Shown here: in pieces, positions 19,635 to 27,673 of the stretch
Position numbering within the stretch: the first letter of the stretch is position 1
Layout of the letters: every line of letters begins with the position of its first letter
The notes under the pieces: generated by a model
What the model saw: the letters and a program-made list of their open reading frames with translations, nothing else
Told to the model about the DNA's origin: nothing
Databases searched by the model: none
Origin: an uncultured Parcubacteria group bacterium
GTDB taxonomy: Bacteria; Patescibacteriota; Minisyncoccia; UBA6257; 2-01-FULL-56-20
Reading direction: 5' to 3'
Assembly (NCBI GenBank): GCA_903944135.1
Contig: CAJAQL010000034.1
Location: forward strand, 1-40,468
Length of the DNA stretch: 40,468 bases
Program-made: the position numbers and the translations under genes

Positions 19635-19823
19635 AGTGCGCAAAGACAGGAAATCAACGTTCCTGGTACTGCGGAATCGCTTCTATGGGGTACAAAGCGA
19701 TGAACCGTAAAGCTTTCCCCTCCCATGTTGGGATAAGAAAAAGCTTCGCGGCGTAAAAACTCAACAGACCCGAGACGGCAAGGGTCATAACCAAAAGAGG
19801 GGAAGCGCTTCCCCTCTTTTTTG
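19635..19823 (+). ncRNA. candidate structured non-coding RNA of unrecognised class
   Basis: TTGACG-N17-TAAACT promoter-like sequence (19600-19628), serial hairpins, strong terminator, no convincing ORF. Confidence 0.45.
19793..19822 (+). terminator. Rho-independent terminator
   Basis: AAAAGAGGGGAAGC/GCTTCCCCTCTTTT perfect inverted repeat followed by TT. Confidence 0.8.
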
Positions 19824-19830
19824 TTCATAG

Positions 19831-19914
19831 TGCGCGGGACAGGATTTGAACCTGCAAGCCCTTACGGGCGCTACCACCTCAAGGTAGTGCGTCTGCCAGT
19901 TTCGCCACCCGCGC
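19831..19914 (-). tRNA. tRNA-Leu (anticodon GAG)
   Basis: Minus strand GCGCGGG..CTACC-TTGAGGT-GGTAG..long variable arm..GGTTCAAATCC..CCCGCGC. Confidence 0.95.
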
Positions 19915-20091
19915 CCGAACGAATCCCATTATAGGTGAGTGAGGGGTGATTTTCAACCTTAATCATATCCGGGCCATGGATAAAACCGAGATGCCGCCTG
20001 TGCATTACTGATATATTGATTTCGCCTCGAATGAGTTACAATTAAATAAAGAAAACGTCGCTCTTTTATTTTAATAATCTAAAAAATATCC

Positions 20092-21153
20092 ATGATACAG
20101 GATCAGCTTGTTGAATATGTTTCGTCTCAGCTCAAACTCGGCATTTCGCGCGACGCGGTAAAAGCGGCATTGGTGGGAGTCGGTTGGGCACCGCTTGACG
20201 TTGAGGATACTTTGAAAAAAGTGGAAGGCAGTGCGACCGTGGTTCCTGCGGAGCCGATTGTTTCTCCGAAAACGACAGATGTTGCCGGAACTGCAGCTGT
20301 CGCATCGCCGAAATTCGTTTCGTTTTCGGGGCCAGGCATGGTTGCGGGTCAGGTGAAGAGTTCCGAGCCGCAACAGACGGTTCGCGTGAGCGACTTGGTC
20401 TCCTCGGTTGCACCCGCTTCCAGTACTCCAAGTGCGCCCGCCTCGAGGGTTGCTCCCGCAATGAACATTTCCACGGACATCGGAAAAACGCCCGTCATGA
20501 CACAGAAGAGCCCGCTTTCAAAAACGCCTCTCGCGGGAAATTTTCCTACGTATACGGCGCCTATGGCGCAGAAAAAAAGCGGGAGTAAACTTGTGGAAAT
20601 AATTGAAGCTGTCGTTGTTGTTGTTCTTTGCTGCTTTACGGGCTATCTCTTTTATAAAAATAACAACTTGAACAATCAGCTCCAGGCGATAAACGGGCAG
20701 AGCCAGGGTATGGCGCAAGGTTCTGCGTCGCAACTTCAGATGCTTAATGCGTCGAATACCGCACTGACGACGGAGGTCGCATCGATCACGGCGGAAAATC
20801 AGGATCTCATGACCAATCTTTCGTTCCTTGTATTGCCTACCAGTTCTTCTTCAACGGCTTCTTCGACGTCGGTTTCGATAAGCGGTACGCTTTCCGCGGG
20901 CCTTGGGAAGAACACCTATATCGTGACCACGCCGTATGGCGTGAAGACATATGTGAAAAATTCTTCCGCGAGCGGAGTTGCGGCAGCGTTGCAGCCGCTT
21001 CTCGGAACGATGATACAAATTTCAGGCACCTATACTCCCGGAACGCCAAACATAACCGTGACAAGCATAAATGGTTCACCGATCTCTGTGCCGACTGTTA
21101 CAACGACCACGGCAGCGGTCAAAGTGAACACCGCAACGACCACGGCTCCGTAA
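20092..21153 (+). CDS. hypothetical membrane protein (single TM, Ser/Thr-rich)
   Basis: N-terminal helical region, TM IIEAVVVVVLCCFTGYLFY, low-complexity Ser/Thr tail; terminator follows. Confidence 0.7.
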   Translation: MIQDQLVEYVSSQLKLGISRDAVKAALVGVGWAPLDVEDTLKKVEGSATVVPAEPIVSPKTTDVAGTAAVASPKFVSFSGPGMVAGQVKSSEPQQTVRVSDLVSSVAPASSTPSAPASRVAPAMNISTDIGKTPVMTQKSPLSKTPLAGNFPTYTAPMAQKKSGSKLVEIIEAVVVVVLCCFTGYLFYKNNNLNNQLQAINGQSQGMAQGSASQLQMLNASNTALTTEVASITAENQDLMTNLSFLVLPTSSSSTASSTSVSISGTLSAGLGKNTYIVTTPYGVKTYVKNSSASGVAAALQPLLGTMIQISGTYTPGTPNITVTSINGSPISVPTVTTTTAAVKVNTATTTAP

Positions 21154-21177
21154 AAGTATAAGGTTTGAAGGTCATAA

Positions 21178-21207
21178 AAATCCCCGCTTTGGCGGGGATT
21201 TTTATGA
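21178..21207. terminator. bidirectional Rho-independent terminator
   Basis: AAAAATCCCCGC-TTTG-GCGGGGATTTTT between convergent genes. Confidence 0.8.
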
Positions 21208-21828
21208 TGTAGCAGGGGAAGGTGGTTCGGGTTCTGTGGGTTGTTTCTTCTCTATATCGAACACACCAAGATTTTTCAGGGCCACATTATAGGTTTCAAG
21301 GGCATGTTCTGCGGTGTCGCGCTTAAGGACGAAGTTCGTTTCATGCGCGATTTCATTGCGTAATTTGTGAGCGTCCCAGATGTCTTCGAGATTCGGCATC
21401 TGGCTGCGTTTGATGTTCTTCAGCCGCTCACCAAGGTTGGTGCCCCGGATTCCGGCATACCGCAGGGCATCGTTCAACATATTGTCCGCTTCCACGATCG
21501 ACATCTTAAGATCACTGGGATTGCCCGAGAAAAAATGTTTCTGGACCGTGGCCCAGGCTTCTTTGGCGTGTTTTTTGGGCATATCGGTCTTCAGGATGAC
21601 GTCGCGTACGCGGTCAACGCGAATGGAGAGCCAGCCTGTTTTGATGATGATGATGATCGTTCCCGTGATGAATATCGCCGATACGAGGACGGCGAATATT
21701 TCAAGCATGAAAAGGTTGGCGTTATAGGCCGCAAGCGCCGTCTGTCCGAGATGTCCCGCGGTCTCGGAATATCGGGAAGCAGTCAATGAGATCGTCTGAA
21801 AGTTCATGGAAAAGTTATTGAACGACAA
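21202..21828 (-). CDS. membrane protein with HEPN-like RNxxxH motif
   Basis: TM segment MLEIFAVLVSAIFITGTIIIIIK; C-terminal DAHKLRNEIAHET. Confidence 0.65.
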   Translation of the reverse strand: MSFNNFSMNFQTISLTASRYSETAGHLGQTALAAYNANLFMLEIFAVLVSAIFITGTIIIIIKTGWLSIRVDRVRDVILKTDMPKKHAKEAWATVQKHFFSGNPSDLKMSIVEADNMLNDALRYAGIRGTNLGERLKNIKRSQMPNLEDIWDAHKLRNEIAHETNFVLKRDTAEHALETYNVALKNLGVFDIEKKQPTEPEPPSPATS

Positions 21829-21865
21829 AGAATGTCAGAATTTTATCGCGAACGGCGAGGAATGA

Positions 21866-23308
21866 TTATATTTTTTCGTAAAATTGTCCGATGCCCAAAA
21901 TATCCGCCTCATGCCATTTTTTGCCGATGAGTTGAAAGCCGATCGGCAGTTCACCCGGCGCGAGGTCGTGCTTGGTCGGCAAGACGAGGGCGGGAAGCCC
22001 GGCGAGATTTACGGGGATCGTGAAAATATCAGAGAGATACATCGCGAGCGGGTCATCCGTTTTCTCGCCGATCTTGAACGCGGGGGTCGGCGTGACCGGT
22101 GTCAGAAGGACATCGACGTCCTCGAAGGCCGTTGTGAAATCGTTCGCAATGAGCGTTCGCACGCGCTGTGCTTTGTCGTAATACGCATCGTAATAGCCCG
22201 AGGAAAGAACGAATGTCCCGAGGATCGCGCGACGCTTGGTCTCCGGCCCGAAACCGAAGCCTTTTCTGTTCAGATAGATCTCCTGCAGATTTTTTTCCTC
22301 ATGCTTATGCGGCGTGCCGTAGCGGATGCCGTCGAATCGCGCCAGATTCGAGCTTACTTCTGCGGGCATGATGACATAATAAACGGAAAGCGCGTATTTT
22401 GTATGGGGGAGGGAAACCTTTTTGAATTTCAGTCCCAGACTTTTTATCTTTTTGATCGTATCTTCAACCTCCTTCGTGACGGCATCGTCGGTGCCTGAAA
22501 CGAAATATTCGTCCGGGATGCCGACCACGAGCTGTTTCACTGTTTCCAATTTCGGATGGTTGAGGTCTTTATAATTTGTTTCAGTGCTGGTCGCGTCGAG
22601 CGGATCGTATCCGGCGATCGCCTTGAGCATGATCGCGGAATCCTCAACGGTTTTTGTGAGCGGGCCGATCTGATCAAGGCTGGATGCCATGGCGATAAGG
22701 CCGGAGCGCGAAACGGCTCCGTAGGTCGGCTTGAGGCCGACCACGCCGCAGAAGGATGCCGGTTCGCGGATGGAGCCGCCGGTATCTGAACCGAGTGCCG
22801 CAAGCGACAGATGCGCCGCAACGGCCGCAGCGGAACCGCCCGATGAACCGCCCGGTACGCGCGTAAGATCGTGGGGGTTCCTGGTTTTCTTGAAAGCTGA
22901 ATTTTCCGTGGATGATCCCATGGCGAACTCATCCATGTTCGTTTTTCCGAGAAAAACGGCATGCTGCGATTTCAGTTTTTTGATGACCCCCGCGTCATAA
23001 CTTGCCCGATAATGTTCCAGCATCTTCGATGCTGCGGTTGCGGGCTGATCTTTAATGAGAATGACGTCCTTGATCGCTAGGGGAACGCCTGCGAGATCGC
23101 TCACGGTTTCGTCCCTTGCGATGGCGATATCTATCGTTTCCGCTTCGCGGGCAGCCGACTCTTCCGCCAGACTCAGATAGGCGCCGATCTCGGGATCCTT
23201 TTCCTTGATGCGCGCAAAATATTCCTGCGTGATCTCCAGGGCGGAAAACTTTTTGTCCAAAAGTCCCTCGTGAAATTTCTTAATGGTCAGATTATGCAGG
23301 GGTTCCAT
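21866..23308 (-). CDS. gatA: Asp-tRNA(Asn)/Glu-tRNA(Gln) amidotransferase subunit A
   Basis: Amidase signature GGSSGGSAAAVAAHLSLAALGSDTGGSIREPASFCGVVGLKPTYG. Confidence 0.96.
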   Translation of the reverse strand: MEPLHNLTIKKFHEGLLDKKFSALEITQEYFARIKEKDPEIGAYLSLAEESAAREAETIDIAIARDETVSDLAGVPLAIKDVILIKDQPATAASKMLEHYRASYDAGVIKKLKSQHAVFLGKTNMDEFAMGSSTENSAFKKTRNPHDLTRVPGGSSGGSAAAVAAHLSLAALGSDTGGSIREPASFCGVVGLKPTYGAVSRSGLIAMASSLDQIGPLTKTVEDSAIMLKAIAGYDPLDATSTETNYKDLNHPKLETVKQLVVGIPDEYFVSGTDDAVTKEVEDTIKKIKSLGLKFKKVSLPHTKYALSVYYVIMPAEVSSNLARFDGIRYGTPHKHEEKNLQEIYLNRKGFGFGPETKRRAILGTFVLSSGYYDAYYDKAQRVRTLIANDFTTAFEDVDVLLTPVTPTPAFKIGEKTDDPLAMYLSDIFTIPVNLAGLPALVLPTKHDLAPGELPIGFQLIGKKWHEADILGIGQFYEKI

Positions 23309-23354
23309 ATTCTTAATATGTCATCCCCGTGCAGACGGGGATCCAGGCTGTTTC

Positions 23355-23645
23355 TTATTCAAACACCGGCGGGATCTTCAAAAATCCGTTTTTACTCTCG
23401 GGAAATGCTTCGAGTCCTGCGCCCCGGTTCGTGCTTTCGCGTTCGGTATCGTTGCGGAAAACATTCTTAAGATCTGTTCCGCCGGTCATCGGTGCAACGG
23501 TCGTAGTGTCGAGTTCCTGCAGTTCTTCAAAATGCCCAAGGATACTGCCGAGGTCCTTGATCAGCTTATCCTCTTCTTTTGGATCTATCTTGATGCGTGC
23601 CAGATCCGCGAGATGCCGGAGCTCTTCCTTGGAGATCGTTGCCAT
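23355..23645 (-). CDS. gatC: Asp-tRNA(Asn)/Glu-tRNA(Gln) amidotransferase subunit C
   Basis: EELRHLADLARIKIDPKEEDKLIKDLGSILGHFEELQELDTT; upstream of gatA. Confidence 0.92.
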   Translation of the reverse strand: MATISKEELRHLADLARIKIDPKEEDKLIKDLGSILGHFEELQELDTTTVAPMTGGTDLKNVFRNDTERESTNRGAGLEAFPESKNGFLKIPPVFE

Positions 23646-23829
23646 GCAAGAAATATAACGCATTTTGAGCGTTGATTCAACCCGTAACCTGTTCCATTCT
23701 TTGTCATTCCGGCGGATGTCCGGATCCGGATTTTATTTCCAGGCTCCGTTTTGCGATACAGAGGGATGGCTTGAGATTTCCCGCAATACGCCATATTTGG
23801 ATGACGGCAAAAATTTCCCCGAGATGCGA

Positions 23830-25179
23830 CTAGGAAGAAGATAATCCATCAAAGTATGCCTTGAACTGGTCGCCGCGATCGTACTCATTTTTGAAAACGC
23901 CGAAGCTTGTTGCGCCGGGCGAAAGCAGGATGATATCCCCGGCTTTTGCCGAGCTGAGCGCATGGGTGACGGCATCGGACATGTTCGATACGGTTTCAGC
24001 GGGGAACTCTTCCGGCAGAAGCTTTTGCAATTTTTCGGTTGCCTTTCCAATGAAGAAAACCGCTTTTTTCACCTTTTCCTCTATTTCGCGGGCAAGTTCG
24101 GTAAAATCCAGTTCTTTATCGCTCCCGCCGCCAATAAGTATGATCGGACGTCCTGTGCTTGCGAAGGTTCGAAGCGCGGCAACTGCGGCTTCCGGCGTCG
24201 TGGAATTCGCGTCGTTATAGAATGCAATACCGTTCTTTTCCCCGAGGAATTCCATGCGTCCCGGCAAGCCGGAAAAATTCTTTAATACATTCTTAATGAT
24301 GTCGTCTGAAATGCCGAGAGTCCTTGCGGCGGCCGCGGCATAGCCGGCATTTTTTCGATTATGTTCGCCGGGCAGGGCGATATCCCAATCGTCCGGAAGT
24401 AAGGCGTTCGTAACGCATGTTCCCTGAAGCGAGCCGAACGTCGTTTCTATTTTTTCCTTTATTTCCGGGATGGTGATGAAGACATCTCCTGCTTTTTGAA
24501 ACCGCGCGATAGCCGCCTTATCACGGAAATAGCGATCCATGTCGCCTTTGTAGTAATTCATGTGATCGGGCATGAAATTGGTCCAGATGGAAATGTGCGG
24601 GCTGATCATGCTTTCCTCGAATCCCTGGAGCTGCCACGAATCAAGCTCGAGGATGACAAGATCGCCTTCGTTTATTTCGGGCAGAAGCTGGAGCGTCGCC
24701 ACGCCCCGTTCGTTCCCTCCGAGATGAGGATTTTTCCCCGCCGCCTTCGCCATCTCGTAAACAAGGTGCGTGACCGTTGATTTTCCGCGCGTCCCGGTGA
24801 TGCCGATGATCGAAGCATGCGAAAGTTTTGCGAAAAGCGATGCGTCCATCTCGATCGGAATGTGCTTCTCGCGGGCATGGGCGAGAAAAGGAGAATCGAG
24901 CGGCACATTCGGTGCGCGTACGATCATGTCGCGGTTCTCGAAGTCTTCGAGCCGATGTTCTCCGAGGTGGTAGGCGATATTGGAAAACTGCTTTAATCGT
25001 TCGATTGACGGCGCGAGATCAGCCGCGCTTTTCATGTCGGTCACGATAAGCTCCGCACCCGCCGCCGCAAAAAGTTCCGCATCGCCCACGCCGCGCCCCA
25101 GAAGACCAAGCCCCATGAGCGTTATTTTCTTGCCCGCAAAAATCTTTTTAATGTCATTCTGTATCATATTCTCCATCAT
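23830..25179 (-). CDS. murD: UDP-N-acetylmuramoylalanine--D-glutamate ligase
   Basis: Mur ligase GITGTRGKSTVTHL, LDSWQLQGFE, YNDANSTTPEA, LIGGGSDKELDF. Confidence 0.94.
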   Translation of the reverse strand: MMENMIQNDIKKIFAGKKITLMGLGLLGRGVGDAELFAAAGAELIVTDMKSAADLAPSIERLKQFSNIAYHLGEHRLEDFENRDMIVRAPNVPLDSPFLAHAREKHIPIEMDASLFAKLSHASIIGITGTRGKSTVTHLVYEMAKAAGKNPHLGGNERGVATLQLLPEINEGDLVILELDSWQLQGFEESMISPHISIWTNFMPDHMNYYKGDMDRYFRDKAAIARFQKAGDVFITIPEIKEKIETTFGSLQGTCVTNALLPDDWDIALPGEHNRKNAGYAAAAARTLGISDDIIKNVLKNFSGLPGRMEFLGEKNGIAFYNDANSTTPEAAVAALRTFASTGRPIILIGGGSDKELDFTELAREIEEKVKKAVFFIGKATEKLQKLLPEEFPAETVSNMSDAVTHALSSAKAGDIILLSPGATSFGVFKNEYDRGDQFKAYFDGLSSS

Positions 25180-25309
25180 GACATCGTTTTTTTATTTTGA
25201 CAATTGTTGCAAAAAGAAATAAAATAGGTGAGCTGTATCCCTTGTTATTACGAGTCGTCCACAGGACGAATCTCGCGATATTTTCCCCGCCATAATTTGG
25301 GAAAAATAT

Positions 25310-25383
25310 CGCGGGAGGGTTGGGAAAGGTTTTCCGGGGAGCCCCATAAGCTCCCGAAGCAAGTCCGAGTCTTGCCCCCGCAA
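25310..25383 (+). tRNA. probable tRNA-fMet (CAT), possibly degenerate
   Basis: 74 nt; acceptor CGCGGGA/CCCCGCA with initiator-type C1-A72 mismatch; anticodon arm GGAGC-CCCATAA-GCTCC; T-arm GCAAG-TCCGAGT-CTTGC; weak D-arm TTGG/CCGG. Confidence 0.55.
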
Positions 25384-25485
25384 CACTCAAGTTTCAATCT
25401 TTAAAGACCCACGGGCCTCATTTTTGCTACATTTTCAAAATCGGTTTTTCGCAAAAAACGGGCCACCCCGACAGGACTCGGACTT
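25361..25485 (+). repeat. R1 copy 1 (125 bp), begins in the tRNA T-arm; terminal inverted repeats
   Basis: AAGTCCGAGTCTTG...CAGGACTCGGACTT; about 95% identical to copy 2 at 26360. Confidence 0.95.
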
Positions 25486-25540
25486 GCGATGTCGTTTCCG
25501 GCGACTGCAACAATTAACCGCAACGTTCTGTTTCATAACC

Positions 25541-25573
25541 ACGGAGGGTTGAATCAAACCCTCCGTTTTTTTA
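25541..25573 (+). terminator. Rho-independent terminator
   Basis: ACGGAGGGTT-GAATCA-AACCCTCCGT followed by TTTTTT. Confidence 0.75.
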
Positions 25574-25583
25574 TACTACTACT

Positions 25584-26243
25584 ATGAAATTGATTTTTTG
25601 TGAGTCTCTTGACCGTGATATATGGAATTGGCAAACCGCAGTAATGGCAACGAGTTACGGCATTGATTGGAAAAAATTTCTTCCAGAAGGAGTTACTGTT
25701 GAAAATGTTGGCGATAAGAAATTTTTAAGACAGTATCTCGAAAAAGAATTTTACGATACTCGTAAGGTTTCTGATTTCAAACAATGGCTCGAGAAGAACG
25801 TTTTGGGCAATCAAGTCGAGGGGGACCTTATATCATTAATGCAAAAACCTTTGCGTTCCGAATCGGTGAAAATTTATCTCACTACATTTCATCGTGCTCC
25901 TTATGATCCGGACGAGCCATCGCTTTTCCTTTTCGATCGTTCGCCGCGCGAGCGTTGCGCCACCACAATCTATCACGAGATAATGCATTTTCTTTTTCAT
26001 TGGTATTACTGGGAACAATGCGAAGCGGCGGGATTTTCGAATCAGGAAATACATGATCTGAAAGAATCACTGACGGTACTCTTGAATCCTATTTTAAAAA
26101 AACGAAATTTGCCTTTGGACAATGGTTATCCGATGCATCAAGAACTAAGGAAGAAATGGACGGCGCTCTACGAAGAAAATCCTAACTTTCCAGTATTTTT
26201 AGAAAAGGCGATTCCCTTATACGAAGAGTCACTCGCGAAATAG
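25584..26243 (+). CDS. HExxH zinc peptidase-like protein (cargo of unit A)
   Basis: TTIYHEIMHFLFHWYYWEQCE; related in motif to 14828..15565. Confidence 0.7.
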   Translation: MKLIFCESLDRDIWNWQTAVMATSYGIDWKKFLPEGVTVENVGDKKFLRQYLEKEFYDTRKVSDFKQWLEKNVLGNQVEGDLISLMQKPLRSESVKIYLTTFHRAPYDPDEPSLFLFDRSPRERCATTIYHEIMHFLFHWYYWEQCEAAGFSNQEIHDLKESLTVLLNPILKKRNLPLDNGYPMHQELRKKWTALYEENPNFPVFLEKAIPLYEESLAK

Positions 26244-26297
26244 CAGGGGCAAGCGTATCAAAAAAGACGACACTAGTACAAAGTTTCCGGCTGACCT

Positions 26298-26359
26298 ATT
26301 CCCTGTGGCACTAGGTCAGCCGAGCCGGAGCTCAAATAATGCTTGTACTGTCTAGACGA
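26298..26359 (+). repeat. H element copy A, immediately before R1 copy 2
   Basis: ATTCCCTGTGGCACTAGGTCAGCCGAGCCGGAGCTCAAATAATGCTTGTACTGTCTAGACGA; only 2 mismatches to copy B at 29057. Confidence 0.95.
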
Positions 26360-26484
26360 AAGTCCGAGTCTTGCCCCCGCAACACGCAAGTTTCAATCTT
26401 TAAAGACCCACAGGCCTCATTTTTGTTACATTTTCAAAATCGGTTTTTTGCAAAAAACGGGCCACCCCAATAGGACTCGGACTT
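26360..26484 (+). repeat. R1 copy 2 (125 bp)
   Basis: Same length as copy 1; about six substitutions by eye. Confidence 0.95.
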
Positions 26485-26500
26485 TTTAAAAGCAGTCATT

Positions 26501-26532
26501 TTGACAAAATATAAGCTTAAAGTTGCTATTTT
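26501..26532 (+). promoter_or_regulatory. candidate promoter of the precursor peptide gene
   Basis: Consensus -35 TTGACA followed by AT-rich sequence; similar layout to the promoter at 27612. Confidence 0.45.
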
Positions 26533-26557
26533 TATAGCACCTCCGGAGGGGTGTTAT

Positions 26558-26707
26558 ATGAATGAATCCCTTGTTCTTTCCGCTAATCAACAGGAAGAGG
26601 AAATGGAGTTGACGAAAGTCACTTCTGACCTCAACCAGGAACTCGGCCGTTGTATCCCGCAATGTGGCCCGGATTGCTCGCCGGCCTGTAGCCCGTTTGT
26701 CGACTGA
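26558..26707 (+). CDS. candidate RiPP precursor peptide (49 aa) with C-terminal (CxPx)4
   Basis: ggaggggtg SD before ATG; MNESLVLSANQQEEEMELTKVTSDLNQELGRCIPQCGPDCSPACSPFVD; next to a PqqD-like/rSAM/SPASM gene. Confidence 0.75.
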   Translation: MNESLVLSANQQEEEMELTKVTSDLNQELGRCIPQCGPDCSPACSPFVD

Positions 26708-26726
26708 AACAATCCGGCGCTTGATG

Positions 26727-26766
26727 AGACGCCTTCTCTCTTGAGGGAAGGCGTCTTTACTTTTTT
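26727..26766. terminator. terminator between convergent precursor and peptidase genes
   Basis: Perfect 10-bp stem AGACGCCTTC/GAAGGCGTCT followed by ttactttttt. Confidence 0.75.
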
Positions 26767-27574
26767 AATGCCACTCCGCCCATTCGGCAATCTTGGACAT
26801 CGGTCTTAAAAGTTTTTCTTCTTTATATTTCTTTCGCATCCGTTTTTCAAACTGATAGATATTTTCATTGGGATCTTTGAGATAGTTTTTCCAGTCGGGG
26901 AGAAGTTTTTTATTCAGATTAACGAGATATTTGTGACCCAAAAGAGCGCCGCCTTCTTTGAAATATGCCTTGCCGCCGTTGAGGCGGATCCGTAGTTCAT
27001 TATCACAGGAAAGCTCTATTAGAGAATGCATTAAATGCGGCGCACACGGAATATCTTTCGTGATGTGATGCATTATTTCATGCCAGAGATAGACCGTTGC
27101 ATAATTCTTCCATTCATCAGGATGAGACCATGCAATGGCATTGTCCTCGATATATGATCTTCCGCGTGAGAGGCGTGGATGTGAAATGTATACTGTGATT
27201 TGCTTATCGATCTTCGAGAAATCGATTTTTGTTATATTGCTGAGATCACGGATGGAAGTTGTATAGTTTTTGTTCCATTGCTTCTCCACGGTTATGGCAT
27301 AGCGTTCGGCTTCACGAAATATCTTTTTGAAATCGTTCGTTTTATAGACCAAGAAAAGATCTTTATTGAGGTTTTTTGTTGCCATGGAAAGTCCCTTAGC
27401 GATGCCATGTTCGATAACAAGCGGTTCCAAATTTTGAGAAAGAACCTGATAAAGATCGGAATTTGTCTCAAAAACCTTCTTTTTAATTCTTAAAAAAGGA
27501 AGGTGATCCGAATAGCTTTTAAGGATATGTTGGAGGATAAAATCTTTATCTACAACGAACTTTAAAGTAATCAT
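26765..27574 (-). CDS. HExxH zinc metallopeptidase-like protein
   Basis: ATVYLWHEIMHHITKD motif; convergent to precursor, divergent from maturase. Confidence 0.7.
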   Translation of the reverse strand: MITLKFVVDKDFILQHILKSYSDHLPFLRIKKKVFETNSDLYQVLSQNLEPLVIEHGIAKGLSMATKNLNKDLFLVYKTNDFKKIFREAERYAITVEKQWNKNYTTSIRDLSNITKIDFSKIDKQITVYISHPRLSRGRSYIEDNAIAWSHPDEWKNYATVYLWHEIMHHITKDIPCAPHLMHSLIELSCDNELRIRLNGGKAYFKEGGALLGHKYLVNLNKKLLPDWKNYLKDPNENIYQFEKRMRKKYKEEKLLRPMSKIAEWAEWH

Positions 27575-27611
27575 AAGGATAATTGTGGTAGGTTTCTTTT
27601 TAAATGTCTAA

Positions 27612-27640
27612 TTGACAAATATATAAATTTAGGTTATTTA
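27612..27640 (+). promoter_or_regulatory. candidate promoter of the radical SAM gene
   Basis: TTGACAAATATATAAATTTAGGTTATTTA; aligns with TTGACAAAATATAAGCTTAAAGTTGCTATTT at 26501. Confidence 0.45.
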
Positions 27641-27673
27641 TTGATCGGATACTTCAAAATTCAGGAGGACGAA

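Noticed and set aside
19622-19828. 68-aa minus-strand ORF
   Set aside because: Overlaps the candidate ncRNA and its terminator; no conserved features
21884-22498. 204-aa plus-strand ORF
   Set aside because: Antisense to gatA; charged low-quality translation typical of shadow ORFs
25154-25390. Minus-strand ORFs across the tRNA-like region (MSVAGARLGLASG..., MLRGQDSDLLREL...)
   Set aside because: Typical spurious translation antisense to a tRNA and its leader
25460-25500. Second tRNA on the minus strand ending at the right R1 terminus (GCAAGTCCGAGTCCTGTCGGGG)
   Set aside because: T-loop-like match but no matching acceptor 5' strand; better explained as the R1 terminal inverted repeat
26273-26355. 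H element as an integron attC site
   Set aside because: Hairpin and cassette-like arrangement fit loosely, but no GTTRRRY/RYYYAAC core pair was seen and no IntI is present
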